From the NCBI GenBank assembly GCA_023212695.1, contig JALCCG010000092.1:1-64000 (forward strand): DNA of 64,000 nt, in the 5' to 3' direction. This document shows, in pieces, positions 27,969 through 39,338 of the stretch. Numbering within the stretch: the stretch's first letter is position 1; each line of letters starts with the position of its first letter. Below the pieces are notes generated by a model. The model was given only the letters and a program-made list of their open reading frames with translations. It had not been told where the DNA came from and made no database searches. Made by a program: the position numbers and the translations under genes. The DNA is from Sporisorium sorghi. Taxonomy: Eukaryota; Basidiomycota; Ustilaginomycetes; Ustilaginales; Ustilaginaceae.

Positions 27969-30900
27969 AGCGGTGTTCTGCTGGTCTGGCGATTGAGATT
28001 CGGAGATGATTGCGGCCAGACAGTGCGGGTTGCGATGTGGGTGTGCGATGGAAGAGAGGGAACGAAGTCAGGACACTATTCTTCATCTGACCATGCGGCT
28101 AGCTTGACACTCTGGAGCTGCACGTCTTCCAGCTCTGGCACCAAAGCTGCAAAAATGCTGGCGATGCAAAATGCACTTGATCCCTCTCGAGATGCAGGAA
28201 ACTGCGTCCTAGAGGACTGTGACTCTTCCTCGCTGGCATTTGCAACCAACAGGCAATCACGCTTGGACGCCGCCGCGACCACTGCTCCGATGATCTGCCA
28301 GCCACTGCGCCAAGTGCGCTAGGTTGGCTACCTTATGCTGAGATGTGATTGGCGACAAAATGCCAAGCTTGATGCATCGGGGACACTTACGTTATGAAGC
28401 TAAAGCGAGCGGAATTGTTTTGGGTGGTAAAGCGAAGCAGATGGCGACCTTGAAAGCGCTACTTTGGTAAAAACGAGTTGAATGGCCGTTGGAACAGTCT
28501 CGAGGGTCCAGATTCGTCGACAAGGGTCCTATTTTGCGAGGAGAGTGAGCCTAGCGACGACGATGATGGTGGGTAGAAAGATGGATGCTTGCGTGCTAAA
28601 AAAACGCAAAATGTCGCCTTGAATCTGATGCGATGCTGCCGAATCGAGGTCGAGTTGAGCGAGAGAGCCGGAAGAGCGTTACGAGAGAAAGCTACGAGAA
28701 GCCGCGAAGGATGATCGGGACGATACGAGAAACCCGAATGGGACGAAAAAGCAGAGGTGTCGATGCAATAGGGTCGTGGAAGTGACAATGGAAGGGACGG
28801 GACAGTAGAGAAGCCGGAGTCGAGGTGAGTTGAGGCGAGTTGAGTCGAGATGGAGGCGCTGTCGATATCACACTCTCTCGCTGTCTCGCCCACTCTCTCG
28901 CCTCTGCTCGCCTCGCTCGCCGCCCCTCGCCGCCTTTTTGCCCTAAACAGGCAATGCACCGCTGAATGCACGCTACAGCACACAGCGACAGCGCGCGCCT
29001 CCCTCGTCTTTGCCCTGCCCTGCTCTGCTCGTGCTGCTGCTTCCCACACACTCACGCACACACGAAATTGGATTCAATTCGCGCCTTTTTTCTAACCCCC
29101 TCTCGAACCTCTCTGCCCCGCGCGCTTTCTGGCCTCACACAGCTCCAACCCCCCCTTAACCATGCAAGCACTTTATCTTGACAACCGCGTGAATACAAAA
29201 AAAATAAAAAAAAATTGAAAATTGAAAATGTCGAATCTGCATCGACTTTCGAGGTGCAACTTCTCGAGGCCACCAATTCTAATGTTGACTACAAATTCTA
29301 GTCGAGGAGCTTGCTTGCTTTGGTTTGAAAATCAGGCAGACGAATACAGACGAGGTTGTATTCTTCTGAATTTTTAGTGCTAACGTATCGCCTCTCCGTG
29401 GGAGGGAGTTGGTGAACCTTTTGCGCCTGCTCTCGGCGACAGAGAGGCACAGATAAGGGTCTCGCGCTGCTCAGAAGCCAAAAGAACGAGGAGGGTCTTT
29501 CATTCTCTTGCGCTTCGAGAGCTCTGTTTGGCGTTCAAGGGCAGCCAGCCGCTCCGGAAGGTCGGACCATTGGCGACGGCTGCTGCTGCTGGAACCCTTC
29601 TTTTGCGGCGAGCGCCGTCGGGCATCTTAACGCCCGAAGCAGCAGCAAAGAAGCCGCTGCAAGCCTTGCCATGTGATGAATACCGGTGCTTCTTTCTCAA
29701 GACCCGTCGTCGAAGGCGTGCAGCACGAGGCTCTGTCAGTCGACCCACACGAGGTTCGAGGCCATGTGTCGGCGCCAATGATGCCCGGCGGGCCGGTTCG
29801 ATGCATGGGCATGTCAGCTCCATTGCGCCTCCCTGTCTCCTCTCCGAGACCTGGATCTGGAACGTCGGGTTTTCACAGTGCCAGCTCTGCAGTCATGGGC
29901 TTTGTGCCAAGAAAGACAATGTGTGAGTTGCCAGTGTATGGTTTCAGGACCCACTCGAACCGCGGCGGGTGTGAGATAAGTTAGCGTGGGCAGTAGCAAC
30001 TTCATCCCACTCTGCCCTTGCATGAAGGCTGCAAAGAAGCACGCAGACATCTCAACTCTATCACTAGAGAAGAGGAAGACGAATCGGTGCCATCTTTGTG
30101 TTGATATCGTCGGAGCTATTCATGGGTTGTCGGTCGACGACGACGACGGCAACTTGCAGAAAGGAATGCTTGTGTGAGGTCAACAGAGGCGGAAGAATCG
30201 GCTAGGTCGCCGTTCAGGGTCCTTTCGGTGGAAGGTTCCCACGGAACGACCGATCCGGTTGCAGCTGAGTGTGTGAGTGAATGAGTGATGCGTGTGCGTA
30301 ATCGCGACGAAGTGTTGTTCCGCCGCTTTCGGGCTGTTCGGAACATGAGCCGACTCGATTCTGACTCAGTGAGACACACTCTCCCTGCTAACTCCCACTG
30401 ACCGACTCGAGTCGAATTGGCTGGCAGCGGGCAGCAACGTACGTCCGAAGGAGGGTTGTTGAGCGTCTTACCTCTCTCTCTCTCTCTCTCTCCCATCGGA
30501 GAGGGAAAAATTCGGCAACATCTGGTCAAGAATTTCGTGATGACAGAAAATGACAGCATTCGGGACCCTGATCTGAGAAGACCCGCGAGCATCGCGTTGC
30601 GTTCCGTTGGCTTCTCGAGGCAGGAAAGGGCCCTTTGAACCAAAAGCGAGAGAGAAGAAAAAAGTGGCGGTGTCGATCGGCACGCCAAAGTGGACGAAGA
30701 TCAAGGACAACATGAGCCAACCATCGAGGAGCGAGAAGCGTCGACATCAACCAAACGAACATCGGTCAATTTTGTAAACAAATGATGCACACACACACTC
30801 ATCGACAGCACAGCATAGCAAAGCAACACCAAAGCAAAACCAAAGCAAGGCCAAAGCAACCGGGATGGAATGTGCCAAATGAACTCGAAGAATGTCGTGT

Positions 30901-31987
30901 GATCGTGGCCCATTCTCCCTGTTCCCCCTCGACCCTTTTTGTTTGGCTTTTCACAAGTGACAGTGGGTCAACCTTGAATACAGACGCTAAGAAGCAAGCT
31001 GATATGCGCGCGTCTATCACAGTGAGAGAGTAACTCAGAGGTGAGCTGACTGACCGATTGTTCGCTTCATGGTCGATTTTTCAAGCTAGATTCACGGCCG
31101 CGGCTGCTGCTGTCAAGTGCTGGCCGACTCGGCGGGTGGAAACAGCGATCCGACGCTGCTGAGGCTGCTGAGGCTGCTGCCAGAACAAAAGCACGCAGGG
31201 ACTTTTGAATGCCGATGCGGCCGTGGGTGGGTCCAAAAAAAAAAAAAAAAAAAATCGCATCACGAAATTGACGCAGAAATGGAACGAAAAGCTTACCCGC
31301 GCTGCTGCCGTCGAGCCCCTTTGGCACTCTGCCCTTAGCTTAGCCTCCCGAGTCTCCACTTTGGATCTCTCACTCCCCTTTCTCCCTGACGCGCTCTCCG
31401 ATTGTCACTGTGCAGGCACATCATCACTTCGAACAGACCAGACCGACTTTCGCATTTTGCTTCTCCGCTCAGCAATCTCAGCGTCTCTCCATCTCTTCCG
31501 CAGCTTCTTACCCCTTCTCCATCACGATCACACACCTTCGCTCTCGTCACCATCACCATCATCAGCATCACGACGCAACGACCCGGATACCGCGATCGCA
31601 AGTAACGACACGCCCCGAACCGCAACCGCATTTCTCCTCAGCAACGCACTGGCGAGAGTCTCTTCTGCTCCTTCCACCTTCCCCTCGCAAGCAGCTCGAA
31701 GCGCCGTCTGAACTCATCCAGGGTTGATTCGAATACGAACACGCGACCGACTCCAGGCTGCATACAAATCCCTTCACGGTCACCAATTCTGACGTCGACT
31801 TTGTTAATCTGCGCCCATTTTCTGCTGCGCATCAAACAGCGCCGAGCCGTCGACTTTCTCACCGAATCGGATGGCTAAATCAGCATCTCCTCGACGACGC
31901 TAAGCACTTCGGCGTCGCGCTACCACCCAACGACAAGAGCAGCTCGTCCTCGTCGCCTACACATCAGTGTAGCGCTCAGGTGCCAAT
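27969..31987. other. 4-kb gene-free region between CDC42 and SIP5
   Basis: The largest gap in the window. Small frames on both strands (28459-29061 minus, 29500-29926 both strands, 30116-30688 minus) do not resemble proteins. It contains a TC microsatellite near 30472-30492, A20 at 31235-31254, several CA/AC-rich patches near 29045-29070 and 30784-30800, and a C/T-rich stretch from about 31370 to 31980 that looks like the SIP5 leader. No tRNA or snRNA was recognised. Confidence 0.5.
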
Positions 31988-33937
31988 ATGGGCCAGCAAC
32001 AGACAAAGGAGGCCGGCGCCGCCGGAGCGTCAGGTCAGAGTTCCGGCCACACACGCTCGTCGTCGCGCGGCATGACGCCCTCGGCCTCTGCCAATCTGGT
32101 CACCTCGCTCTCGTCCGCCAGTCTGCGCCCACCGTCTCCACCTCCGCTGCCAGCCCATCTCGCCGACTCGGTCAAGGTCGACGAAGGTGGTCTGGTCCCT
32201 CACGGCGTCTACACCGGTCCTCAGGACTACGATCAGCACTTTGTCCGTCAATGTATCGTCGACCGTCGACTTGCTCCCTTTTGCAAGGGCGCTGATGACG
32301 AGGACGAACTCGCCGACAGCAAGTTCAACAGCGAATGTCCCATCTGCTTCCTCAACTATCCCACACCTCTCAACTTTTCGCGCTGCTGCCGCCAGCCCAT
32401 CTGCACCGAATGCTTTGTGGAGATGAAGCGTGCCGACCCCAACTCGCACAATCCGCCTTCTTCCGAACCACGAGCCTGTCCATTCTGCGTCGAACCCGAT
32501 TTCGGCGTTACTTACCTTCCTCCTGAAGCGCTCGAGCATGGTCGACGTTCGACCGGCAGCGGCAGCGGAAGTGGAAGCAACAGCCCAAACGACGCTACTG
32601 ACGCCGCCAACTTTGCCGAAATGGCCATCGGAACTGGCGGCGCAGGTGTCTCGGGAGCTGGCAAGAAAAAGATCCTCGCTGCCGATGACCCGAGCGTCAT
32701 CACCGTGGATCAGGTGCGACCGGACTGGCACTTCAAGTTCGCCCAAGCCGAAGCTGCCGTGGCTCGTAGGGCCAATCGACGTGTCATCATGCGACAAGTG
32801 GGTGACCGTCTCATTCCGATCGGCATCTCTTCCTCTCGCATGGGTGCCGATCTGGCTGCTGCTGCCGAGAGCGGCAGGATCAATCTCAACGGACCCGGCG
32901 GCAGCATTATTCTGAATGACGGCCAAAATTGGCCGGGTACAGGCTCAGTGACCACATCTCGAAGGCGCAGCAGCCGTCCGAGCCGCGGGGGCAACGACGG
33001 CGTGCCCGAGCTGGCAAGGCTGATGCGAATGGGTGCAGGCGAAGACATAGAGGAGGCCATGGTGATGGAGGCGATGCGTCTGAGCCTGCTCGAGCACGAA
33101 GAGCAGCAGCGCAAGCAGGCCGAGGAGGAAAAGAAGAAGAAGGCGGCGGCGGGTGCATCAGCTTCGCCGTTGTCGTCGTCGTCGCCGTCAGCACAAGCGC
33201 CACAGGGAGCAGGAGCATCAGGAGCAGCGAGCTCATCGCGAATCTCGCACTCTAACGAGCCGTCTACGGGGAGCAGCGGAGCAACTAGGTCCGCTGCAAA
33301 CGGAACTGCCCAGTCGGTGTTGGAGGAGGCCGAAGCATCGAGCAGCAGTGGCAACGGGGCCAGATCACCACCGTTCGCTGCTGGCGCTGCTTCGCCTACC
33401 GCGCCTGGATCGCCGGTTCCCCGAATGCCTGTTAGCATGGTCAACCCGGCCTCGCTCGGGTTGTCGCAAAAGACGATGGACGAGCTGCGCGAACTGATTG
33501 ACGGAGGAGAACCCTCGCCGCCTGCTTCGTCTTCGTCTGCGCCTGCTTCGTCGCCCAACGGGGTTTCGTCTTTCACACCTGCCGAGTGGAGCGGAAGTGG
33601 ATCGGCACGCCCTCGCGGCTCTGTCCCTGCGCCCGAGCCTGTGCCTGTTCCGCAGCCTGTGGCAGGGCTTGGATCTGTGCTGTCACAGCAACACGACACG
33701 AGCATCGGCTCGCAGCATGGCTATCCTTCGCCTCCGCCCGAGTCGGGTGCGGCTACGGCCAAGCACGCCACCACGTACTCGACCACCACGGCTCATTTCG
33801 AGACCAACTCGAGCGCACCGACTAGCCCGGGATCGTCGGGCTTTGCAGCAACGGCAGCACCAGCAGCAGTGCCGAGGAGCCGCATCGTCAACCCCAACAA
33901 TCCGTTTCGCCGCAGCATGGGCGAGCAGCATCACTAG
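31988..33937 (+). CDS. SIP5: Sip5-like RING-type zinc-finger protein, probably myristoylated
   Basis: 649 aa. Yeast Sip5 interacts with Snf1 kinase and the Reg1/Glc7 phosphatase. The first residues MGQQQTKEAG fit an N-myristoylation signal (Gly2, small residue at 6). A cysteine-rich module at about 117-165 (CPICFLNYPTPLNFSRCCRQ, then ICTECFVEM and ACPFC) matches the Sip5 zinc-finger region. It is preceded by the conserved GVYTGPQDYDQHFVRQCIVD and followed after a Gly/Ser insert by WHFKFAQAEAAVARRANRRV. A Glu-rich helical part around 360-385 (EAMVMEAMRLSLLEHEEQQR) resembles a ubiquitin-interacting motif (acidic...A...S pattern). The C-terminal 270 residues are Ser/Pro/Ala-rich and disordered. 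The start is well defined by the myristoyl signal. Confidence 0.85.
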   Translation: MGQQQTKEAGAAGASGQSSGHTRSSSRGMTPSASANLVTSLSSASLRPPSPPPLPAHLADSVKVDEGGLVPHGVYTGPQDYDQHFVRQCIVDRRLAPFCKGADDEDELADSKFNSECPICFLNYPTPLNFSRCCRQPICTECFVEMKRADPNSHNPPSSEPRACPFCVEPDFGVTYLPPEALEHGRRSTGSGSGSGSNSPNDATDAANFAEMAIGTGGAGVSGAGKKKILAADDPSVITVDQVRPDWHFKFAQAEAAVARRANRRVIMRQVGDRLIPIGISSSRMGADLAAAAESGRINLNGPGGSIILNDGQNWPGTGSVTTSRRRSSRPSRGGNDGVPELARLMRMGAGEDIEEAMVMEAMRLSLLEHEEQQRKQAEEEKKKKAAAGASASPLSSSSPSAQAPQGAGASGAASSSRISHSNEPSTGSSGATRSAANGTAQSVLEEAEASSSSGNGARSPPFAAGAASPTAPGSPVPRMPVSMVNPASLGLSQKTMDELRELIDGGEPSPPASSSSAPASSPNGVSSFTPAEWSGSGSARPRGSVPAPEPVPVPQPVAGLGSVLSQQHDTSIGSQHGYPSPPPESGAATAKHATTYSTTTAHFETNSSAPTSPGSSGFAATAAPAAVPRSRIVNPNNPFRRSMGEQHH

Positions 33938-34578
33938 GCATTTCGGCTTTTCTTGACTTTCCGCATCTCTTCCCGCACGTTCTACCTCCCATTTGGGTTG
34001 TCGCGTCGATCAAAATGTTTTCTCCCTGCAGTTGTTCCTTCTTTTCTCTTGTCACCGTAACCCGTTGTTGAATGCTATCGCAGTGTGCTCGATTCGATTC
34101 TGGCTTGTGGTCTGAGCCTCTGCGTGCGTGTATTAGATTGACTGGTCGGGTGGAAGATGGCGAGCAATTGCATTTTGTTAGATTGCCCTGCGTAGAGGCC
34201 GGGTTGCGCTGGTCGCCGGTAACGGAAAGAAGCGTGACATCCGGGATTTTGAAGAAGTATGGAGAGCGAGCAGCGATGGTGCTTTCACGCTTTTTGCATG
34301 TTGCGCTGCTTGTCTCTTGATCTTCATCCTTGGCTTTCCTGTCGACTATCCTACTCACCATCGATAGCTGGAGGCAATTTTCGGCTTCAGCGACGCAGTC
34401 TCACACACGGTTCTGGATCGGACGACCTCGTTGAAGGAGCATTGCACGATCTGCTACGAAGCCATACATCCGGGCACTGCATCCAGCACATCCACCTCCT
34501 CAACCACCTCCTCATCCGGCCCGTCGTCCACCTCATCCACCTCACCTACCTCTCCAACTCCCATCGAACGCTGCAACA
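33938..34578. other. Intergenic region between SIP5 and PEX12
   Basis: About 640 bp between two plus-strand genes: SIP5 3' end and PEX12 promoter. A short plus frame with CTICYEAIHPG (from 34431, TTG start) was considered and rejected as a gene. Confidence 0.5.
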
Positions 34579-35907
34579 ATGGACGTGCTCACCTCGGTCG
34601 ACCCGACCTCCTCGCAACCCTCCTCATCCGACCCGTTCCACCCGTCGTTCTTCGAGCTCGCCGCGCAATCGCAGCTGCAGGACCTGATCAAGCCCGCCGT
34701 GCGCTATGTCCTCGCGGTCCTTGCCCAACGCAATCCGCGGTACCTCCTGCGCGCCGTCAACTCATTTGACGAGCTGTACGCGCTGCTCATGCTGGGGATT
34801 GAGACGCACTACCTGCGGGTGTGGGGCTCGTCGTTCGCGGAGAACTTCTACGGCTTGCGGCGGCGGCGGCGGCGGCGGCCCGGGCTCAGTCGTGCTGCGG
34901 GCCCAGCGACGTCTGTGGGTGTAGCGCGTGCCGAGCGGCTGCGGGCGAGGGAGATCCGGCTGAGTCTGCTGTTTTTAGTCGCGCTGCCGTACGCCGGCGC
35001 CAAGTTGGAAGATGCGTGGGAGCGGCACGGCGGCGGGCTGACCGGCACCGGGCTGTTCGGCGACGAGCCCACGCCTGCGCGGTTTGCCGAACACAAAACG
35101 CTCCGACAAAGGGCGAGGGAGTGGTCAGTGGAGAGCTTCAAGCGCGCCTACCCCTACGCGAAAACAGCGTACCAGCTCTGGCTGTTCACGTACAATGTGC
35201 GCTACCTCTTCGACAAGACGCCTTACTGGAGGCCGTGGTTCAGCGCCATGCGTATCGACGTCCGCCGCGTCGGCCCCAACGACGGACCGAGGAAGGCGCT
35301 GTTGCCTGCCGGGAGCAAGATGCCGAGTTTGGTGCGCCAGCCGCTAAGGTTTTTGGCGGTTGTGCTGAGGCTGGTTCCCGGGCTGGTGTTCGAGGGGCTC
35401 AAGTACGGCTTGCCCGCGAGCATCTTTTTCTTCAAGTTCCTCGAGTGGTGGTATGGCGCAGACAACCCGCGAAGGAGGCGCAATACGTCAACGTCCGGAG
35501 CGGCGCAGGAAGAGAGCACAACGGCACTGGACCCGCCCGCACCGCTGCTCCCAGACCTCAACCGCGGCATACTCAGCCCGCCCGACGCCCTCACCGATAC
35601 ACTGCCCGCATACAAACTGCCGCACATCTTCGCCCTCTCCGGCGCCCTGCTCGACAAGCTCACCGATGGCCAAGACGACGCCAAACCCACACTCATCACA
35701 GATGGCGCAAGCAGGGGGAGGAGGCTCATCCACAACGCGTGCCCGCTCTGCGGCGCTCTGCCGATCAACAACCCCGCTGTGCTGCCGTCGGGGTACGTTT
35801 TTTGTTATACGTGTGCGTTTGAGTATGTTGAAAGGCATGGCAGGTGCCCGGTCACGGCGGTGGGCGTGCCGGAGGGCAAGGAGGGGTTGAGGAAGGTGTT
35901 GGGTTGA
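34579..35907 (+). CDS. PEX12: Peroxin-12, RING subunit of the peroxisomal ubiquitin ligase
   Basis: 442 aa. Pex12 forms with Pex2 and Pex10 the retrotranslocation channel and ligase that ubiquitinates the import receptor Pex5. The N-terminal block (HPSFFELAAQSQLQDLIKPA) and LLRAVNSFDELYALLMLGIE are characteristic. Several hydrophobic segments (around 135-150, 195-210 and 275-295) form the Pex2/Pex12-type membrane domain, including AYQLWLFTYNVRYLFDKTPY. The C-terminal RING-like finger (CPLCGALPINNPAVLPSGYV, then FCYTCAFEYVERHGRCPVT) has five Cys and lacks the full set of zinc ligands, as known for Pex12. An Arg-rich insert from a CGG repeat (34858-34878) sits in a loop. The gene converges with UBP14 over 160 bp. 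Confidence 0.93.
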   Translation: MDVLTSVDPTSSQPSSSDPFHPSFFELAAQSQLQDLIKPAVRYVLAVLAQRNPRYLLRAVNSFDELYALLMLGIETHYLRVWGSSFAENFYGLRRRRRRRPGLSRAAGPATSVGVARAERLRAREIRLSLLFLVALPYAGAKLEDAWERHGGGLTGTGLFGDEPTPARFAEHKTLRQRAREWSVESFKRAYPYAKTAYQLWLFTYNVRYLFDKTPYWRPWFSAMRIDVRRVGPNDGPRKALLPAGSKMPSLVRQPLRFLAVVLRLVPGLVFEGLKYGLPASIFFFKFLEWWYGADNPRRRRNTSTSGAAQEESTTALDPPAPLLPDLNRGILSPPDALTDTLPAYKLPHIFALSGALLDKLTDGQDDAKPTLITDGASRGRRLIHNACPLCGALPINNPAVLPSGYVFCYTCAFEYVERHGRCPVTAVGVPEGKEGLRKVLG

Positions 35908-36067
35908 CCATCCGGAATTTTCAACCGTTTTGCGCTGCAGGAACAACAAACTCTTTGTGTTCGTGAAGTGTGTTGAGGGCTGTGAACATGGCTCAAGGTC
36001 TCGCGGTGTGTGATCATTCATTGCTTGATTGAGATTGAAAGAAACACAAGGTGACGAAGGTGCATCC

Positions 36068-38692
36068 TCACACGCGCTCGAAAAAGTACACGTACGCCTG
36101 AGCACTCAACCCTTTCACCCCGACATCGTCCCCACCCTCCTTAGCAGTCGATGTCAGTGGAGCCTTGACGACCTTTTCGTCGTTGAAGAACACCCACTCA
36201 CCACCACTGCCGCCCTGCTTGACGTGCGCGACGTAGTGCCCGCTGTGCACGCTGGGGCCCTTGTGGCTGATGAAGCTCTTGATTGCGTAGCGCGCTGGGA
36301 GGTCGCTCGTGCCTGGGATGACGCTTGACCCGGCTGAGGTCTCTACGGATGCCTCGGCTGCGGTTGAGGCTGGGTCGGTAGCCTCCTCGCCAGCGTCGTC
36401 CGGGTTCTCGAACAGCCATGCGACGGCGAGCTCGGGTTTGTTCGAGTTGAGACGCAACGCTTTTCGTGCTTGAGCAGGAGTGAAGCCCATTTCTTCCAGC
36501 ATCGACGTATCTGGTCCTGCACCCGCACCAGCAGCTGCAGAGGACGCGGGAGCAGCAGCAGCGGCAAAATCAATCGGATCGTCGATATCCGCATCCTCCA
36601 TGTGAGCAAACAACCAGTTCATCGCGCTCTCGGCATCGCCCATACCCGTGGCCAGCATGGCTTTCTTGCACCTGATCTCTGGGAATCCCATGCTGGTCAA
36701 CTGCGACATGACGCCAGCATCCCATTCGGGCTCAGCTGCAGCTGCAGCAGCGGGAGCCGCAGTTTCGTCCTCCGGCAGCTCCTCCTCATGCGGCTGCTTG
36801 CCGCGGCCGAGGTAGCGGTCCAGGTCGAGCGGCGTGTCGATGGGGACGATGATCGGGACAGGCACCTTCTGCGGCACCCAGTTGAGCAGTTGGAAGCGGC
36901 GCACTTGGAGCGCGAGCACCTGAGGGAACGTGGTGAACAGCGTCCGTTTGGTGGCGGTCACCTTTTTGCAGCACGAAGGGCAGTTGTATTCGAGCTCTTC
37001 GGGTGCGGTGAAGATGTCGAGGCACTCGACCAAGCTCACCGGCTCGTAATCTGCGGCGGTGTTGCTGTTGCTGTTGCTTACCGGCGCAGCGGCTGAGGAG
37101 GACGATGCAGCGGACTCGACAGCATGTACGCCTTCTGCTGGCTGCTTGCCTACCGACGCCTCGCTGATGGCAGCTTTCTGGCGGATCGGCACAGGAAGGC
37201 TGAGACCCGCATCTTGGCGCTCGACGCTGTAGCGCACTTTGTGGCACGTGTTGCACTCGAGCCTCTGCTCCAATCCGAATCCAAACACGTTGGTCGGATC
37301 TTCGGTCAGTGAAGAAGAGTCGGACGATGCCACCTTGCGGTTCTCCTTCTGCACGATGCCAACGAGATACTTGAAAAACTCGTCGGCGTCTTGCTGTCGC
37401 ATGGTCGAAAACTCTTCATGGCCCTTTCCAACCAAGGCTTTGAACATGTTGGGACGGACGCCCTTCTGGAAGAGTGGTTGCTGTTGCTGCTGTTGCCCGC
37501 CCTCGCTTCCAGCTGCCGGGATCCAGCCCGAGTCGTTCCTCGTTTCCGGCTCGCGTGGATGCGAGTAGCGACCGGACAAGAGGCCGTCGGCGATCTTGGT
37601 AATCTGGCACTCGAAGCACGTCGCCGGCTGATTGGCACAGGCGAGCGTGTGTGGGCGGTAGGCATCGCCGTACCTCTTTTGGAAAGCCGGCAGCGAAAAA
37701 AGACTTTGCAGCACCGAAGCCATGTAGCAGCTGTTGCCGAGGTTGCGCAAGCCCGTAAGCCCGGGTCCAAAGACAGGCTCGAGCGTCTTGCCGTCCTCGC
37801 CGGTCATGTTGAAATCAAACTTGAGGTTCTGCTCGATCTGGAGCTCGGTCATGCTCTTTTCGGTCTTGGAGAGGTCCATGACATTGATGCCAAAGTGTGA
37901 CAGATGCTGCGCGAGGTTGGGATCGATGCGAGCGTCGTTGCAGGCGTAGCAGTAAATGTCGGCGCTGCCCTCGGCAGTGATGGTGCCTTGCTTGACGGAT
38001 ACGGGATGACCGGTCTCTTCAAAGTGAGCCAAGCCGTGGCTGTTGCCGCCGACGCCGCCAAACTGAGCTCGACCACAGCCGAGATGACCGCAGGTGAGGC
38101 AGAGCCAGAGGTTGGAGGTGAGGTCGCACTTTCCACATGAAGCAAGACCCGAGGGCTCGAGCTTGATGGGCTCACCGGGCTGCACCAGCTCTCGTGTATG
38201 CTGGCAAGGGACAATCTCCTCTTCCCATGCCTTGACCTCGCTTTGCTGAGCCGAAGACATGGCAGTCATGATGCCCCGAATGACCTCATCTAGCTTGTCG
38301 GTGAGAGGCAGTTCCTTGCCTGTTCCACTTGGATCGCAAGCCAGGCATCTGGGGACGGTGCGGTAGTCGTACTTGTCAGCATCGGACTCGGCAGCGATGG
38401 CGAGCTTCTTGGGCACGGACGGTGCTGCGCCCTCCTCAGCTGGAGGAGCAGGGCGGCGAGTGCGACGAATGTTGACGACGAGGGCGTGCTGCGTCTTTTC
38501 GAAATGGAGGCGTGAATGCTCTCGATCGTAATTGCCAGTGCATGCGCCGTTGAAGCAGAGCAGGCAGACATCAATGCCATTGGACCCGTCCTGATCATCA
38601 AAGCAGAGCGTGCACTCCTCCTTGTGTACGTGCTGCGAAGGACGAGGTGGCGCCAGGGCGGTGAATGCGGCGCTGAGATGTGGGCAAGCCAT
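36068..38692 (-). CDS. UBP14: Ubiquitin C-terminal hydrolase Ubp14 (isopeptidase T)
   Basis: 874 aa from the ATG at 38692 (MACPHLSAAFTALAPPRPSQ), matching the CPHL start of the family; an upstream in-frame ATG at 38788 would add 32 non-conserved residues. Ubp14/USP5 disassembles free polyubiquitin chains. A variant zinc finger lies near 25-70 (CTLCF... CLLCF) and the ZnF-UBP domain at about 160-255 (CQHTRE... CGKCDLTSNLWLCLTCGHLG). The Cys box (GLRNLGNSCYMASVLQSL) has catalytic Cys322. Two UBA domains lie between the Cys and His boxes (MSQLTSMGFPEIRCKKAM and LEEMGFTPAQARKALRLN), as in USP5. The His box is GPSVHSGHYVAHVK near the C-terminus. All catalytic elements are intact. Confidence 0.95.
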   Translation of the reverse strand: MACPHLSAAFTALAPPRPSQHVHKEECTLCFDDQDGSNGIDVCLLCFNGACTGNYDREHSRLHFEKTQHALVVNIRRTRRPAPPAEEGAAPSVPKKLAIAAESDADKYDYRTVPRCLACDPSGTGKELPLTDKLDEVIRGIMTAMSSAQQSEVKAWEEEIVPCQHTRELVQPGEPIKLEPSGLASCGKCDLTSNLWLCLTCGHLGCGRAQFGGVGGNSHGLAHFEETGHPVSVKQGTITAEGSADIYCYACNDARIDPNLAQHLSHFGINVMDLSKTEKSMTELQIEQNLKFDFNMTGEDGKTLEPVFGPGLTGLRNLGNSCYMASVLQSLFSLPAFQKRYGDAYRPHTLACANQPATCFECQITKIADGLLSGRYSHPREPETRNDSGWIPAAGSEGGQQQQQQPLFQKGVRPNMFKALVGKGHEEFSTMRQQDADEFFKYLVGIVQKENRKVASSDSSSLTEDPTNVFGFGLEQRLECNTCHKVRYSVERQDAGLSLPVPIRQKAAISEASVGKQPAEGVHAVESAASSSSAAAPVSNSNSNTAADYEPVSLVECLDIFTAPEELEYNCPSCCKKVTATKRTLFTTFPQVLALQVRRFQLLNWVPQKVPVPIIVPIDTPLDLDRYLGRGKQPHEEELPEDETAAPAAAAAAEPEWDAGVMSQLTSMGFPEIRCKKAMLATGMGDAESAMNWLFAHMEDADIDDPIDFAAAAAPASSAAAGAGAGPDTSMLEEMGFTPAQARKALRLNSNKPELAVAWLFENPDDAGEEATDPASTAAEASVETSAGSSVIPGTSDLPARYAIKSFISHKGPSVHSGHYVAHVKQGGSGGEWVFFNDEKVVKAPLTSTAKEGGDDVGVKGLSAQAYVYFFERV

Positions 38693-39338
38693 GTCGGATG
38701 GATGTGAGAGGTCGTGACTGTCCTTTTGTCTTGATGATGTAGAGACTGTTTCGTGCTCCAGAGTCGAGGGCGACCGCGACCTTTTCATCTGCTGGCTGGT
38801 AGCAAGTAAGAAGTCGTCACGGCAAAATGCTGCTCTCTTGCACGCGTCCCCTTGTGAGCAAAGAGGCGGTGTTGACAATTTGATCGTGGGAAGGCCTTGA
38901 TGCGTACGTTGCTGGAAAGGCGGTCGTAATTGAAGAAGAGAGAGAGAAGGAAGAAGTGATGGTGTGAAGGCAACAAGTTGAGAAGAACTCGACTGAGCCG
39001 CATTTCAAGCTGGAAAAAAAAATAAAAATTGCGCGGCGTGACTTGAACTGCACCGTGCGCTGCGCAGTGGAGGTTGCGGCGGACACTCGTCTAGTGCCGG
39101 TTGCTGCTGACTCCAACACACGACATCACTCAGAGCTCCATCACGCATCTCTTCTTCCACCAGACTCAGAGATGTCTAGCTCATCGTGACCCTTTCACTC
39201 GCTGGAGGTCTCTCTAGAAACTCGATCGAGTACACAGAGGTGTGCGTCTAAAAATACAAAAGATGGCGATCACAAGCGCAGGGGTATGAAAGCAAAGCTG
39301 CGCAGTGAGTGTGGGGGGGGGGGGGCAATCTAGCAGAC
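38693..39338. other. Intergenic region, UBP14 promoter
   Basis: About 645 bp. It holds an A-rich patch at 39013-39028 (T-rich on the UBP14 coding strand) and a run of 13 G at 39313-39325 just before the 3' end of the membrane-protein gene. No other feature was seen. Confidence 0.5.

Noticed and set aside
29740..29970. GGTTCGA-like sequences resembling a tRNA B box
   Set aside because: No T-stem pairing or matching A box at the right distance on either strand.
28459..30688. Frames of 100-200 codons in the CDC42-SIP5 gap
   Set aside because: Low-complexity and mutually overlapping; none has a recognisable motif.
34431..34769. Frame beginning KEHCTICYEAIHPG that looks like the start of a RING finger
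   Set aside because: It starts with TTG, lacks further Cys/His ligands, turns into Ser/Thr repeats and overlaps PEX12 in another frame.
36198..36419. Arg-rich minus frames inside UBP14, PEX12 and other genes
   Set aside because: Shadow frames of GC-rich coding sequence.
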